The notes beneath the pieces are model-generated. The model worked only from the letters and a program-made list of their open reading frames with translations. It ran no database searches and was not told the DNA's origin. Of a DNA stretch of 64,000 bases, positions 7,596-14,424 are shown piece by piece (within the stretch, counting starts at the first letter, position 1; each line of letters opens with the position of its first letter). The stretch lies in assembly GCA_964480725.1 (NCBI GenBank), contig CAYZQO010000003.1, positions 62,001-126,000 on the forward strand, given 5' to 3'. A program made the position numbers and the translations under genes. Source of the DNA: JAFGBI01 sp964480725. GTDB taxonomy: Bacteria > Myxococcota_A > Polyangia > Polyangiales > Polyangiaceae.

Positions 7596-9467
7596 TCAGC
7601 GACGGGCAGCACGCTGAAAGACGCCCACGTCCATCGTGACCCCGCGCGCCCGCATCCGCTCGAGCAGGTGCGGGACGAGCCCGGTCGGCGCGAAGGAGCC
7701 GGGCTTGCCCGTGGCCGGGTCGATCGCATCGCTGGCAAAGCGAAAGAGATCCTGGGGGCCCCCGTCACCCGCCACCGAGGGCACGAGCTCGACGATTCGC
7801 CGCACGCGGGGGACGCCATCGGCGCCGCGGCCGACCTCTAGCGCGACGTCGACGGCAGTCCACAGCCAATCCCGGGCCGCGTCCGCCCCGAGCCCCGGCC
7901 GCATGGCGACCAATTCGGCGGCGAGGCGCGACAGCGTCCGCTCGATCGTGGAGCCGTAGGCGAGTGCCAACGACCCCTGGACGCCAGCCCCGACGGACTC
8001 GACCAACCCGAGCGTGAGGGGGGGCGCCGCAAGCTCCACGACGAGCCGAGGCTCGGGCAAGCGCGACACCACCTCGACGAGCCGGCTCTCGAGGCCGGAG
8101 CTGGCCGACGCGGCGAGCAGCGTCGCCCCCGGCGCCACCGGCAGCGTCATCGTTCGCTGAACGACGACCTGCTGGCCCCCCGCGATGGCCGCCGCCAGCG
8201 CGCCCACGACCTCCGCGGCACCCCCGTCACGCGGTCCTACGACCAGAAGGTTTGCTTGACCCGTGACACACCGCTCCAGGAACGTGCTCATCGCCGGGGA
8301 CGCGGCATGCGCGCGCACGAGATCGTCGAGCCCCCGACCGACCCCAGGCACACGCCGGAGCACCAGCACCGTGCCACGCACGGCAACCGGAGGCAGCACG
8401 GCGGTCAGCGCGACTCCACCAGCGACGCTGCGCTCGACGATACGCTCGCCATCGGTCACTGGAGCACCGACCCGGGCGCACATGCGCCGCACGGCGCGGA
8501 CCAGAGCCGCCTCCGACGAGTAAGGAGGATCGACGCTCGAAACCTGGCCGCCGCGCACAGCGACGACGCGGTCGGACGCGGTCACGATCACCGCCGAGAC
8601 GCTCTCGTCGCTCCAGATGAGCCCAGCGGGGCCGACCTCAAGCAACTCTCGCTCGGTATCGGACACGAGTCGTTGCACCGGGACACCCGGTGGCAGGCGC
8701 CCCTCACTCCGAAGCGTGGCCAGCGCGCTCCCCACCGCACTGGTGATCTTCGCCCGCGCCTCGGGGTCATCGCGCTCGATGGCAGGCCCAAGGCTCTCGA
8801 TCACGCGCTCAACGAGCATCGCGAGCGAACTTCGATACGACAGCGACGCCACCTCGGGAGAGGATGGCACCGGGCGCCGCGGCGGCGGCGTGCCCCCTTC
8901 CGCCCGTGCCGGCGGTGGCTCCTTGATCTGGGGCCTTGGGGGACGCACCGGAGAGGCCGCCGCTCCATCCCGCGTCCCCGAGGGAAGCCGCGGCGGCGGC
9001 GGTACGGCAGGCAACGCAACGGCGGGCAACGAATAGGCTGGATCCTCACCCGCGCCCCGCCCAGCGTCGAGCGTCGCGCGAACCGGCACGCTCTGCTGCG
9101 GGAGTGCCTCGCCGGGCCGAACCGCGGTCGACTCCACCGCTGCCGGGGCGTCGATCTCGACCCGGAGGATGAAATCACCGATGTAGATGCGGTCACCGTC
9201 GCGAACGACGGTAGGTTGGGCGATGCGCCGACGGTTGACGTAGGTTCCGTTGGTGCTGTTCAGATCCGTTACGACGCAGTGAGCGTCCTTGAGCGTGAGC
9301 CGCGCGTGCCGCTTGGATACGTTCCCCTTGGGGAGCATCAGCTCGTTCCCCTGGGTCCGCCCGACCGTGACCTCGGGTCGGTCGAACGACTCACGCCGCT
9401 CGGCACCGCCCTTCTCGCTGATGATGACCGCGAACACCGGAACCCGTAGCCGCCGCGACGATAACAC
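7596..9467 (-). CDS. FHA domain fused to degenerate CpaF-like secretion ATPase domain
   Basis: A 623-aa protein. Residues 12-105 form an FHA phosphothreonine-binding domain (GRTQGNELML, KGNVSKRHARL, NSTNGTYVN with R37, S51, H54 and N73). A Pro-rich linker follows (about 108-205). Residues 210-620 align in pattern with CpaF/TadA-type ATPases, but the motifs are lost: the Walker A position reads GPRDGGAAE (411-419) with no GKT, the Walker B region reads LVVELA (475-480), and the His-box position (normally TIHAN) reads LAYGST. It is therefore probably a non-hydrolysing scaffold responding to Thr phosphorylation, which is inference. The GTG at 9467 has GAGG upstream; GTG 9437 (VFAVIISEKGG) is an alternative start. 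It stands alone, convergent with def. Confidence 0.75.
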   Translation of the reverse strand: MLSSRRLRVPVFAVIISEKGGAERRESFDRPEVTVGRTQGNELMLPKGNVSKRHARLTLKDAHCVVTDLNSTNGTYVNRRRIAQPTVVRDGDRIYIGDFILRVEIDAPAAVESTAVRPGEALPQQSVPVRATLDAGRGAGEDPAYSLPAVALPAVPPPPRLPSGTRDGAAASPVRPPRPQIKEPPPARAEGGTPPPRRPVPSSPEVASLSYRSSLAMLVERVIESLGPAIERDDPEARAKITSAVGSALATLRSEGRLPPGVPVQRLVSDTERELLEVGPAGLIWSDESVSAVIVTASDRVVAVRGGQVSSVDPPYSSEAALVRAVRRMCARVGAPVTDGERIVERSVAGGVALTAVLPPVAVRGTVLVLRRVPGVGRGLDDLVRAHAASPAMSTFLERCVTGQANLLVVGPRDGGAAEVVGALAAAIAGGQQVVVQRTMTLPVAPGATLLAASASSGLESRLVEVVSRLPEPRLVVELAAPPLTLGLVESVGAGVQGSLALAYGSTIERTLSRLAAELVAMRPGLGADAARDWLWTAVDVALEVGRGADGVPRVRRIVELVPSVAGDGGPQDLFRFASDAIDPATGKPGSFAPTGLVPHLLERMRARGVTMDVGVFQRAARR

Positions 9468-9612
9468 GGCGACCTCGCGAGCTTTCCCTTAACCGCGCAA
9501 TGCGTCAACTTCGACGGATCGTCGCCAGCTCGCCCGCTGCGACGACGGGAACCCGTCCGAACGGGGGCGACGAACCCCACCGCTCGTCCGGCGCTCCAGG
9601 CCGTCGATTTTC

Positions 9613-9637
9613 AGCGGCGATCGAACCGATCGCCGCT
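9613..9637 (-). terminator. Hairpin after the 63-aa gene
   Basis: A perfect 11-bp stem (AGCGGCGATCG paired with CGATCGCCGCT) with an AAC loop, 20 nt beyond the stop codon of the small minus-strand gene ending at 9658. No T-tract follows, which is common for terminators in very GC-rich genomes. Confidence 0.45.
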
Positions 9638-9657
9638 CAAGGCCGGCACGGCCGAGC

Positions 9658-9849
9658 TCAGTCCCGCTGGCTCGGCTCTGCCTTGCCTCGTACCTCTGTC
9701 GTCACGAGCCCCAGCAACTCGCTGGCGAGGGCCATCACGTCGCGCTCACCGAGCCCATTCTCGCGAAGGTCGCGGTAGATGCTCTTAGCAAGGATGCGGA
9801 GCGCCCGGGGGTCCTGCAGGTCCACGTTGGGTTCGAGCGGAAGGGCCAT
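9658..9849 (-). CDS. Small conserved-looking hypothetical protein
   Basis: A 63-aa protein starting MALPLEPNVDLQDPRALRIL and ending in an acidic/basic tail. It looks like one long amphipathic helical segment (RALRILAKSIYRDLRENGLGERDVMALASELLGLV) with no Cys, signal peptide or membrane segment. I do not recognise a named family. It is called a gene because its amino-acid composition is protein-like, unlike the Arg/Pro-rich frames around it, and because a clear hairpin follows its stop. The ATG at 9849 is preferred; frames upstream of it are low-complexity. It is isolated between the FHA gene and a gene-poor stretch. Confidence 0.55.
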   Translation of the reverse strand: MALPLEPNVDLQDPRALRILAKSIYRDLRENGLGERDVMALASELLGLVTTEVRGKAEPSQRD

Positions 9850-10097
9850 GGTGTCAGTGTGCGGTTCGGGTTCGCCGCCCTCATCCAAGATCAGTGCCGA
9901 CCGAGGAGGGCTCGCGCTGCCTTCAAAATTGCCGGAAATATGGCCCCGCCGACCCTGGCACGCGAATCGCGCTTCGCACCTTGGCGCATATCCGGTCTCG
10001 CAGGCGAGGTACGACGGGTGCACTGCCACTGTCCCCGGCTGCATCGCTCAAACGAGAACGCTTTGCAACAAACTTGCGCGCGATGACTGATCGTGAC

Positions 10098-10135
10098 TGG
10101 TTCAACAAGACGGCGCCATCGCACTGGTTGAACAA
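10098..10135. repeat. Tandem candidate operator sites TGGTTSAACAA
   Basis: Two 11-bp near-identical, quasi-palindromic sites whose starts are 27 bp apart (TGGTTCAACAA and TGGTTGAACAA; the match extends two bases upstream as AC). The spacing is about two and a half helical turns. The same core occurs once upstream of fabH (1005-1015). Function is unknown; regulator binding is inference. Confidence 0.35.
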
Positions 10136-10755
10136 CCTAGAGGGGCCGGAGCGCCGAGCGACGCGGGACTCGAGCCGGGACCGCGGCGAATCCACGCCCG
10201 AGCCCCGCGGCGCACCGTGGCGTCGCCCCGCGATGCACCGTGGCGACGCGGCGACGGGTCGGGATGAACAAGGCATCGAGCCAAGACGGACGCGCCCGAA
10301 CCCGCTCCTCACGAGCCGGTCCGAGGCTCGTCCTGGAGTCCCGGCTGAGACAGCGCGGCGATCGGATTGTCCCGAGCCCTTCCGCGCTCCGCATGCTCGA
10401 ACCACCTCGCTCCTCGCTCCTCGCTCACGCCCATGAACGGCGCGGATCGGCGCGCGCAACGAACGACGCCAGACCCACGCGGATGACGGGACGCGGTCGC
10501 GCGCTCCCCATGAGCGACGGAGCGACCACCGGGAGGGTGCGGCTCACGCCCGCACCCATGACCGACGTCGCGACCCCGCAGCGGGGATCCGCCGCGCGCC
10601 GAGGCTGGTCGTCTGACGAGATTCGGGAGCGAGTCAAGAGGCATCCGCGAACGCCGTGACCGTCCACCGGCGCGCCGGCGGACGGCCGTTCGGCGCTCTC
10701 TTGCTGGTACGATTCATCCGACCGCTCCACCGAGGAGCTGAGGTGGGCCTTCCTC

Positions 10756-10784
10756 TTGACAGCGCACGCCGCGCGGAAGAAACG
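10756..10784 (+). promoter_or_regulatory. Possible promoter of MerR-TPR gene
   Basis: A perfect -35 TTGACA (10756-10761) is followed at 17 nt by GAAACG (10779-10784), a weak -10. Distance to the ATG at 10814 is 29 nt. The -35 is the only reason for the call. Confidence 0.3.
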
Positions 10785-10813
10785 AGAGAGCCGAGAGCCC
10801 TTCGGAACGCGGC

Positions 10814-11815
10814 ATGAGCGGTCACGGTAAGGACATGGGTCGCAAGAGGCGCCGCGACGACAAGATCATCCATGTCGTCTTTGGGCCCGGTGGCGGCCGC
10901 GTTCCGACGGACCGCGGCGAGCCCGTCGGCGCGGCGCCGGGCGGGCGCGAGCCACTGACGGATCTCTTCACTCGCGGTGAGATCGCCCGCCTGCTCGGGA
11001 TCACGCCCGCGCGCCTGCGCACCCTGGATCGCGCCGGGATCTCCCCGACGGGACGACGCCGGGGCCGCCGCGCCTACACCTTCACCGATCTGCTCGCGCT
11101 GCGAACGGCGCAGACGCTGCTGGACCGAAAGGTCCGCCTTCGCGACGTGACCCGCGCCATCGGTGCGCTCAAGCGCACGCTGCCGAGGGTCGCGCGACCG
11201 CTGGTCGAGCTCCGGATCGTCTCCGACGGGCGGCGGGTCGTGGTGCACACCCACGACGGAGCCTTCGAGCCCCTCACCGGCCAGCTGCTGCTCGATTTCG
11301 ACGTGCAGGGGCTGCGCGACGACGTGGTCCGCGTGCTCCGCCCGTCAGCGGGCCGCGAGCGCGCTCGAACGGCCTACGAGCTTTACCTGCAAGCGAGCCA
11401 GCTCGACGAGAACGTCGCCACCATGGACGAGGCCGTGCGGCTCTACCGACAGGCCGTGGAGCTCGATCCCTGGCTGGCCATCGCCTACACCAACCTCGGC
11501 AACATCTGCTTCCGGCGAGACGACCCGGCCGCCGCCGAGGCGCTCTATCGAAAGGCGCTGGAGGTCGACGATAAGCAGCCCGAGGCTCAGTATAACCTCG
11601 GGTACGTGATGCTGGAACGAGGCGACGCGGATCTCGCCATCCCGCTCTTCCTCGGTGCCATCGCCGCTGATCCCAAGTTCGCGGACGCCTACTTTAACCT
11701 CGCGATGGCCTACGAGCAGGTGGGCGACTCCACCCGCGCGCGACCGTATTGGCGCGACTACATCTCGCTCGAGCCCGTGGGGACCTGGACCGAGATCGCC
11801 CGCCGCCACCTCTGA
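10814..11815 (+). CDS. MerR-type HTH protein fused to TPR repeats
   Basis: A 333-aa cytoplasmic protein. Residues 52-116 form a MerR-like winged helix (FTRGEIARLLGITPARLRTLDRAGI, then RRAYTFTDLLALRTA), which would bind DNA. Residues about 190-330 contain at least three TPR units (for example YTNLGNICFRRDDPAAAEALYRKAL, YNLGYVMLERGDADLAI, YFNLAMAYEQVGD), which would bind a partner protein or peptide in place of the small-molecule domain of classical MerR proteins. The N-terminus is basic (GRKRRRDDK). It is probably a transcription factor controlled through protein contacts; the target is unknown. It is monocistronic and convergent with the nitrilase gene. Confidence 0.85.
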   Translation: MSGHGKDMGRKRRRDDKIIHVVFGPGGGRVPTDRGEPVGAAPGGREPLTDLFTRGEIARLLGITPARLRTLDRAGISPTGRRRGRRAYTFTDLLALRTAQTLLDRKVRLRDVTRAIGALKRTLPRVARPLVELRIVSDGRRVVVHTHDGAFEPLTGQLLLDFDVQGLRDDVVRVLRPSAGRERARTAYELYLQASQLDENVATMDEAVRLYRQAVELDPWLAIAYTNLGNICFRRDDPAAAEALYRKALEVDDKQPEAQYNLGYVMLERGDADLAIPLFLGAIAADPKFADAYFNLAMAYEQVGDSTRARPYWRDYISLEPVGTWTEIARRHL

Positions 11816-11855
11816 CCCGGGGGGCGGCCCGGTCGCGGCGGCCTTCCTCCCGCCG

Positions 11856-12689
11856 TCAGCCCCGACCGAGGTCGCGCCGGTGCGCTAGCGCCGGGAGGCG
11901 CCGGCGAACCTCGTGGACGCGGTCGAGGTCGATGGCAGCCGAGATCGTGCCGACGCCCTCGGCCGCCTCCACCACGACATGCCCCCACGGGTCGATGACG
12001 CAGGAGTGCCCGAAGGTTTCGCGCCCGCCGGGGTGGGAACCCCACTGGTTGGCCGCCACCACCCAGCACTGGTTCTCGATCGCCCGCGCACGAAGCAGCA
12101 CGGAGAAGTGATCGGCGCCCGTGGTCCTGGTGAACGCAGCGGTCACCAGGAGGACCTCAGCACCCGCCCCCACGAGCGCCCGAAAGTGCTCGGGGAACCT
12201 CAGATCGTAGCAGATAGAGAGCCCGCAGCGGAGCCCCTCGAGGTCGAGCACGACCTCTCCATCCCCTGGCGTCGTGGTCCGTGACTCGTCGTAGCGCGCG
12301 CCATCGGGCAGCTCGACGTCGAAGAGGTGGCGCTTGCGATAGCAGCCGACGAGGGCGCCGTCCGCCGCGAAGACGAGGGCGCTATTGAAGGGCCGGGCGG
12401 GGTCGCCGGCGACCTCCGGGTGGCCGCCGGCGACAATCGATACGCGGTTTCGGCGCGCGAGCGCCGCGAGCGCCGCCTGCACAGGGGCGGACGCATCACC
12501 GGCGCGCTCGGCCAGGCGCGTCCGCGCCGTCGCCGGCCCGAAGAAGGCGAAGTTCTCGGGGAGCACGGCGAGGCGAGCCCCCCCCGCCGCGGCGCGCGCC
12601 ACCTCACGCTCGACCACGTCGAGGTTCTTCGCCACGTCGTCGCCCGAGCTCAACTGCACGGCAGCGACGATGGACACTGGAGCGCTCAC
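11856..12689 (-). CDS. Nitrilase-superfamily amidohydrolase, Nit1/Nit2 type
   Basis: A 277-aa C-N hydrolase. The catalytic triad is visible as E45 (LPENFAFF), K119 (CYRKRHLFD) and C160 (LSICYDLRFPEHFR). The CYDLRFPE signature and the KRHLFDVELPDG loop place it in the Nit branch, whose members hydrolyse deaminated glutathione or omega-amides such as alpha-ketoglutaramate. This is a metabolite-repair role in the cytosol; the exact substrate cannot be told from sequence. The GTG at 12689 gives the family's normal beginning (SIVAAVQL). The GAGG next to it is too close to act as a Shine-Dalgarno, and a TAGGCT box lies 7 nt upstream. Divergent from the FHA-sigma-54 activator gene. Confidence 0.88.
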   Translation of the reverse strand: MSAPVSIVAAVQLSSGDDVAKNLDVVEREVARAAAGGARLAVLPENFAFFGPATARTRLAERAGDASAPVQAALAALARRNRVSIVAGGHPEVAGDPARPFNSALVFAADGALVGCYRKRHLFDVELPDGARYDESRTTTPGDGEVVLDLEGLRCGLSICYDLRFPEHFRALVGAGAEVLLVTAAFTRTTGADHFSVLLRARAIENQCWVVAANQWGSHPGGRETFGHSCVIDPWGHVVVEAAEGVGTISAAIDLDRVHEVRRRLPALAHRRDLGRG

Positions 12690-12696
12690 CCTCGCT

Positions 12697-12702
12697 AGCC
12701 TA
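12697..12702 (-). promoter_or_regulatory. -10-like box of nitrilase gene
   Basis: TAGGCT on the minus strand, 7 nt before the GTG, implies a leaderless transcript. No good -35 is found. A TTGATT-N9-AATCAA inverted repeat (12717-12737) lies where a -35 or operator would be. Confidence 0.3.
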
Positions 12703-12776
12703 GAGCAGCAATCCGGTTGATTGCTGACAAAAATCAATGGCCAAGAGCCCTGAACCGGGAGCAGATCGCACCCCAG

Positions 12777-12827
12777 GCGCCGCTGAAGACGCACCCCCTC
12801 AGGGCGAGGGTGCGTCTTCAGCGGCGC
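12777..12827. repeat. Long perfect inverted repeat between divergent genes
   Basis: Two perfectly complementary 20-nt arms (12777-12796, beginning GCGCCGCTGAAGACGC, and 12808-12827) surround an 11-nt loop. A short outer pair CAATGGC/GCCATTG (12735-12741 and 12832-12838) flanks it asymmetrically. It lies in the 251-bp gap between the divergent nitrilase and FHA-sigma-54 genes, so it is not a simple terminator. It could be an RNA structure in a leader, a protein site, or a small mobile palindromic repeat. Confidence 0.8.
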
Positions 12828-12940
12828 TGTTGCCATTGGCAACCTGCTCGGTGCTCTGGGACGGACGGTGACGAACGCCGAGGGGGCCTCGGTGGTCTGG
12901 CCTCGGGAGGCGCCGGAGACTACCCTCCCGCTCACGGAGC

Positions 12941-14335
12941 ATGCGGGAGTATCAGACGGACGCCATGGCGGAATTCCCCGGCCAGGGGCCGGCGGGAGCG
13001 GCGTCGGATCCCCTGGAGCCGGGCCTGGTGCTCCTGTACGCGGAGCCGTTCGCCTCCCTGCCCGCGGCGTGGCCGCTCCGGCCGGGGAGGACGACGCTCG
13101 GTCGGGACCCGGACGTCGGCGTGCACCTGCCGGTGAGCGCTGTGTCTCGGCGTCACGCCGAGATCGAGTGGCAGGGCGCGACCGGCCTGCTGCGCGACCT
13201 GGACAGCCGCAACGGCACCCTCGTCGATGGCCGACGGGTCCGGGTCGCGCGGCTCGAGGCGGGCAGCGAGGTCCGAGTCGGCGACGCGATCCTGAAGGTG
13301 GTCGACCGCGGACTCGCCGACTACGGGCGTTACCGCATCGACGGCGTGATGGTCGGGGGGGCCGAACGCAGGTGCCGTTCCGGTACCAGCTTGGTGGGCG
13401 GCCGCTCGCTGGACCGCATCGCAGCGCACCTCGAGCAGATCGGTGCTGCCGCACTGAGCGTGCTCGTCCTCGGCGAGACGGGGACCGGCAAGGAGGTTGC
13501 GGCACACGATCTGCACCGCATGAGCGGCCGCCGCGGCGCGTTCTGCGCCGTCAACTGCGCGGCCATCCCGAGCAACCTGCTGGAGAGTGAGCTCTTTGGG
13601 TACCGCCGGGGCGCGTTCTCGGGCGCTGAGCGCGACAAGCCCGGGCTGTTCCGAGCGGCGCACGGCGGGACCCTTCTGCTCGACGAGATCGGTGAGCTCC
13701 CCCTCGAGGCGCAGGCCAAGCTCCTGCGGGCGATTGAGCGCAAGGAGGTGTTCCCGCTCGGCGCGACCGCCCCGGAGCCGGCCGACGTCCGGGTCATCGG
13801 CGCCACCAACCGCGACCTGCGCCGCCTGGCCGCCGCGGGCGCCTTCCGCGCCGACCTACTGGGGCGCCTCAGCGAAGCGGAGGTTGCACTGCCGCCACTG
13901 CGGGAGCGTAAGGAGGATCTTCTGCAGCTCGTCACTACCTTTCTCGCCCGCCAGGAGCGACCACACCTGCGGCCGGACTTGTCCTTCATGATCGGCGCCC
14001 TCCACTACGACTGGCCGCTCAACGTGCGGGAGCTCGAGGGTTGCATCAAGCGAGCGGTCGCGATCGCCACCGGCGACCGGCTGACCGCGGAGCACCTCCC
14101 CGACTCCGTGCGGGAGGGGATGGTCGGGTACGGGACCCCTGCCGTCGTGCCGGACGCGACGGAGCGGGCTCGCGCCCCGGAGGCGGCGCGGGCCCCGAGC
14201 GCAGACGAGCTTCGCGACCTGCTGGTCAGGCACCAAGGCAACGTGGCCGCGGTCGGACGCGAGCTCGGGAAGGAGCGGATGCAGATCCACCGCTGGCTTC
14301 GCCGCTACGGGATCGACGTGGCCGAGTACCGTTGA
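12941..14335 (+). CDS. FHA-domain sigma-54-dependent transcriptional activator
   Basis: A 464-aa enhancer-binding protein of the myxobacterial FHA type. Residues about 40-120 form an FHA domain (TTLGRDPDVGVHL, SAVSRRHAEIEW, DSRNGTLVDG), so activity is probably controlled by a phosphothreonine ligand rather than Asp phosphorylation. The AAA+ domain (about 145-385) has Walker A GETGTGKE, Walker B GGTLLLDEIGEL and WPLNVRELEG. The sigma-54 contact loop is GAFSGA, not the canonical GAFTGA. The C-terminus (NVAAVGRELGKERMQIHRWL) is a Fis-type helix-turn-helix. ATG 12941 is used; ATG 12965 is an alternative. The serine change is conservative, so activity is likely kept. Targets are unknown. Confidence 0.9.
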   Translation: MREYQTDAMAEFPGQGPAGAASDPLEPGLVLLYAEPFASLPAAWPLRPGRTTLGRDPDVGVHLPVSAVSRRHAEIEWQGATGLLRDLDSRNGTLVDGRRVRVARLEAGSEVRVGDAILKVVDRGLADYGRYRIDGVMVGGAERRCRSGTSLVGGRSLDRIAAHLEQIGAAALSVLVLGETGTGKEVAAHDLHRMSGRRGAFCAVNCAAIPSNLLESELFGYRRGAFSGAERDKPGLFRAAHGGTLLLDEIGELPLEAQAKLLRAIERKEVFPLGATAPEPADVRVIGATNRDLRRLAAAGAFRADLLGRLSEAEVALPPLRERKEDLLQLVTTFLARQERPHLRPDLSFMIGALHYDWPLNVRELEGCIKRAVAIATGDRLTAEHLPDSVREGMVGYGTPAVVPDATERARAPEAARAPSADELRDLLVRHQGNVAAVGRELGKERMQIHRWLRRYGIDVAEYR

Positions 14336-14387
14336 GGGCGGGAAGACGCCCGGGAGCGGGTCGAGCGGACGCCGGCGTAACGAGCGA

Positions 14388-14417
14388 TTGACCCTGCGGT
14401 GAACCTCTGGCTACCTT
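14388..14417 (+). promoter_or_regulatory. Promoter of DUF4397-EEP lipoprotein gene
   Basis: TTGACC (14388-14393), 18-nt spacer, TACCTT (14412-14417), then only 7 nt to the GTG start. No Shine-Dalgarno is present, so the mRNA is predicted to begin at the start codon. Confidence 0.5.
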
Positions 14418-14424
14418 TTAGCCG

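Larger units (their letters stand above)
9850..10813. other. Gene-poor intergenic region of about 960 bp
   Basis: No convincing gene on either strand: frames here translate to Arg/Ala/Ser/Pro-rich strings without helices or motifs. It contains the tandem near-identical sites TGGTTCAACAA (10098-10108) and TGGTTGAACAA (10125-10135), 27 bp apart, in a less GC-rich pocket (about 10045-10140), and a possible promoter for the downstream MerR-TPR gene at its end. Confidence 0.5.

Noticed and set aside
9894..10730. Several 80-180-codon frames on both strands in the gene-poor region
   Set aside because: They overlap one another, have no Shine-Dalgarno, and composition is unlike real neighbours.
12690..13505. 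Upstream extension of the nitrilase frame to 549 codons
   Set aside because: The extra part crosses the hairpin repeat and the opposite-strand FHA domain and shows no domain; the enzyme fold begins at 12689.
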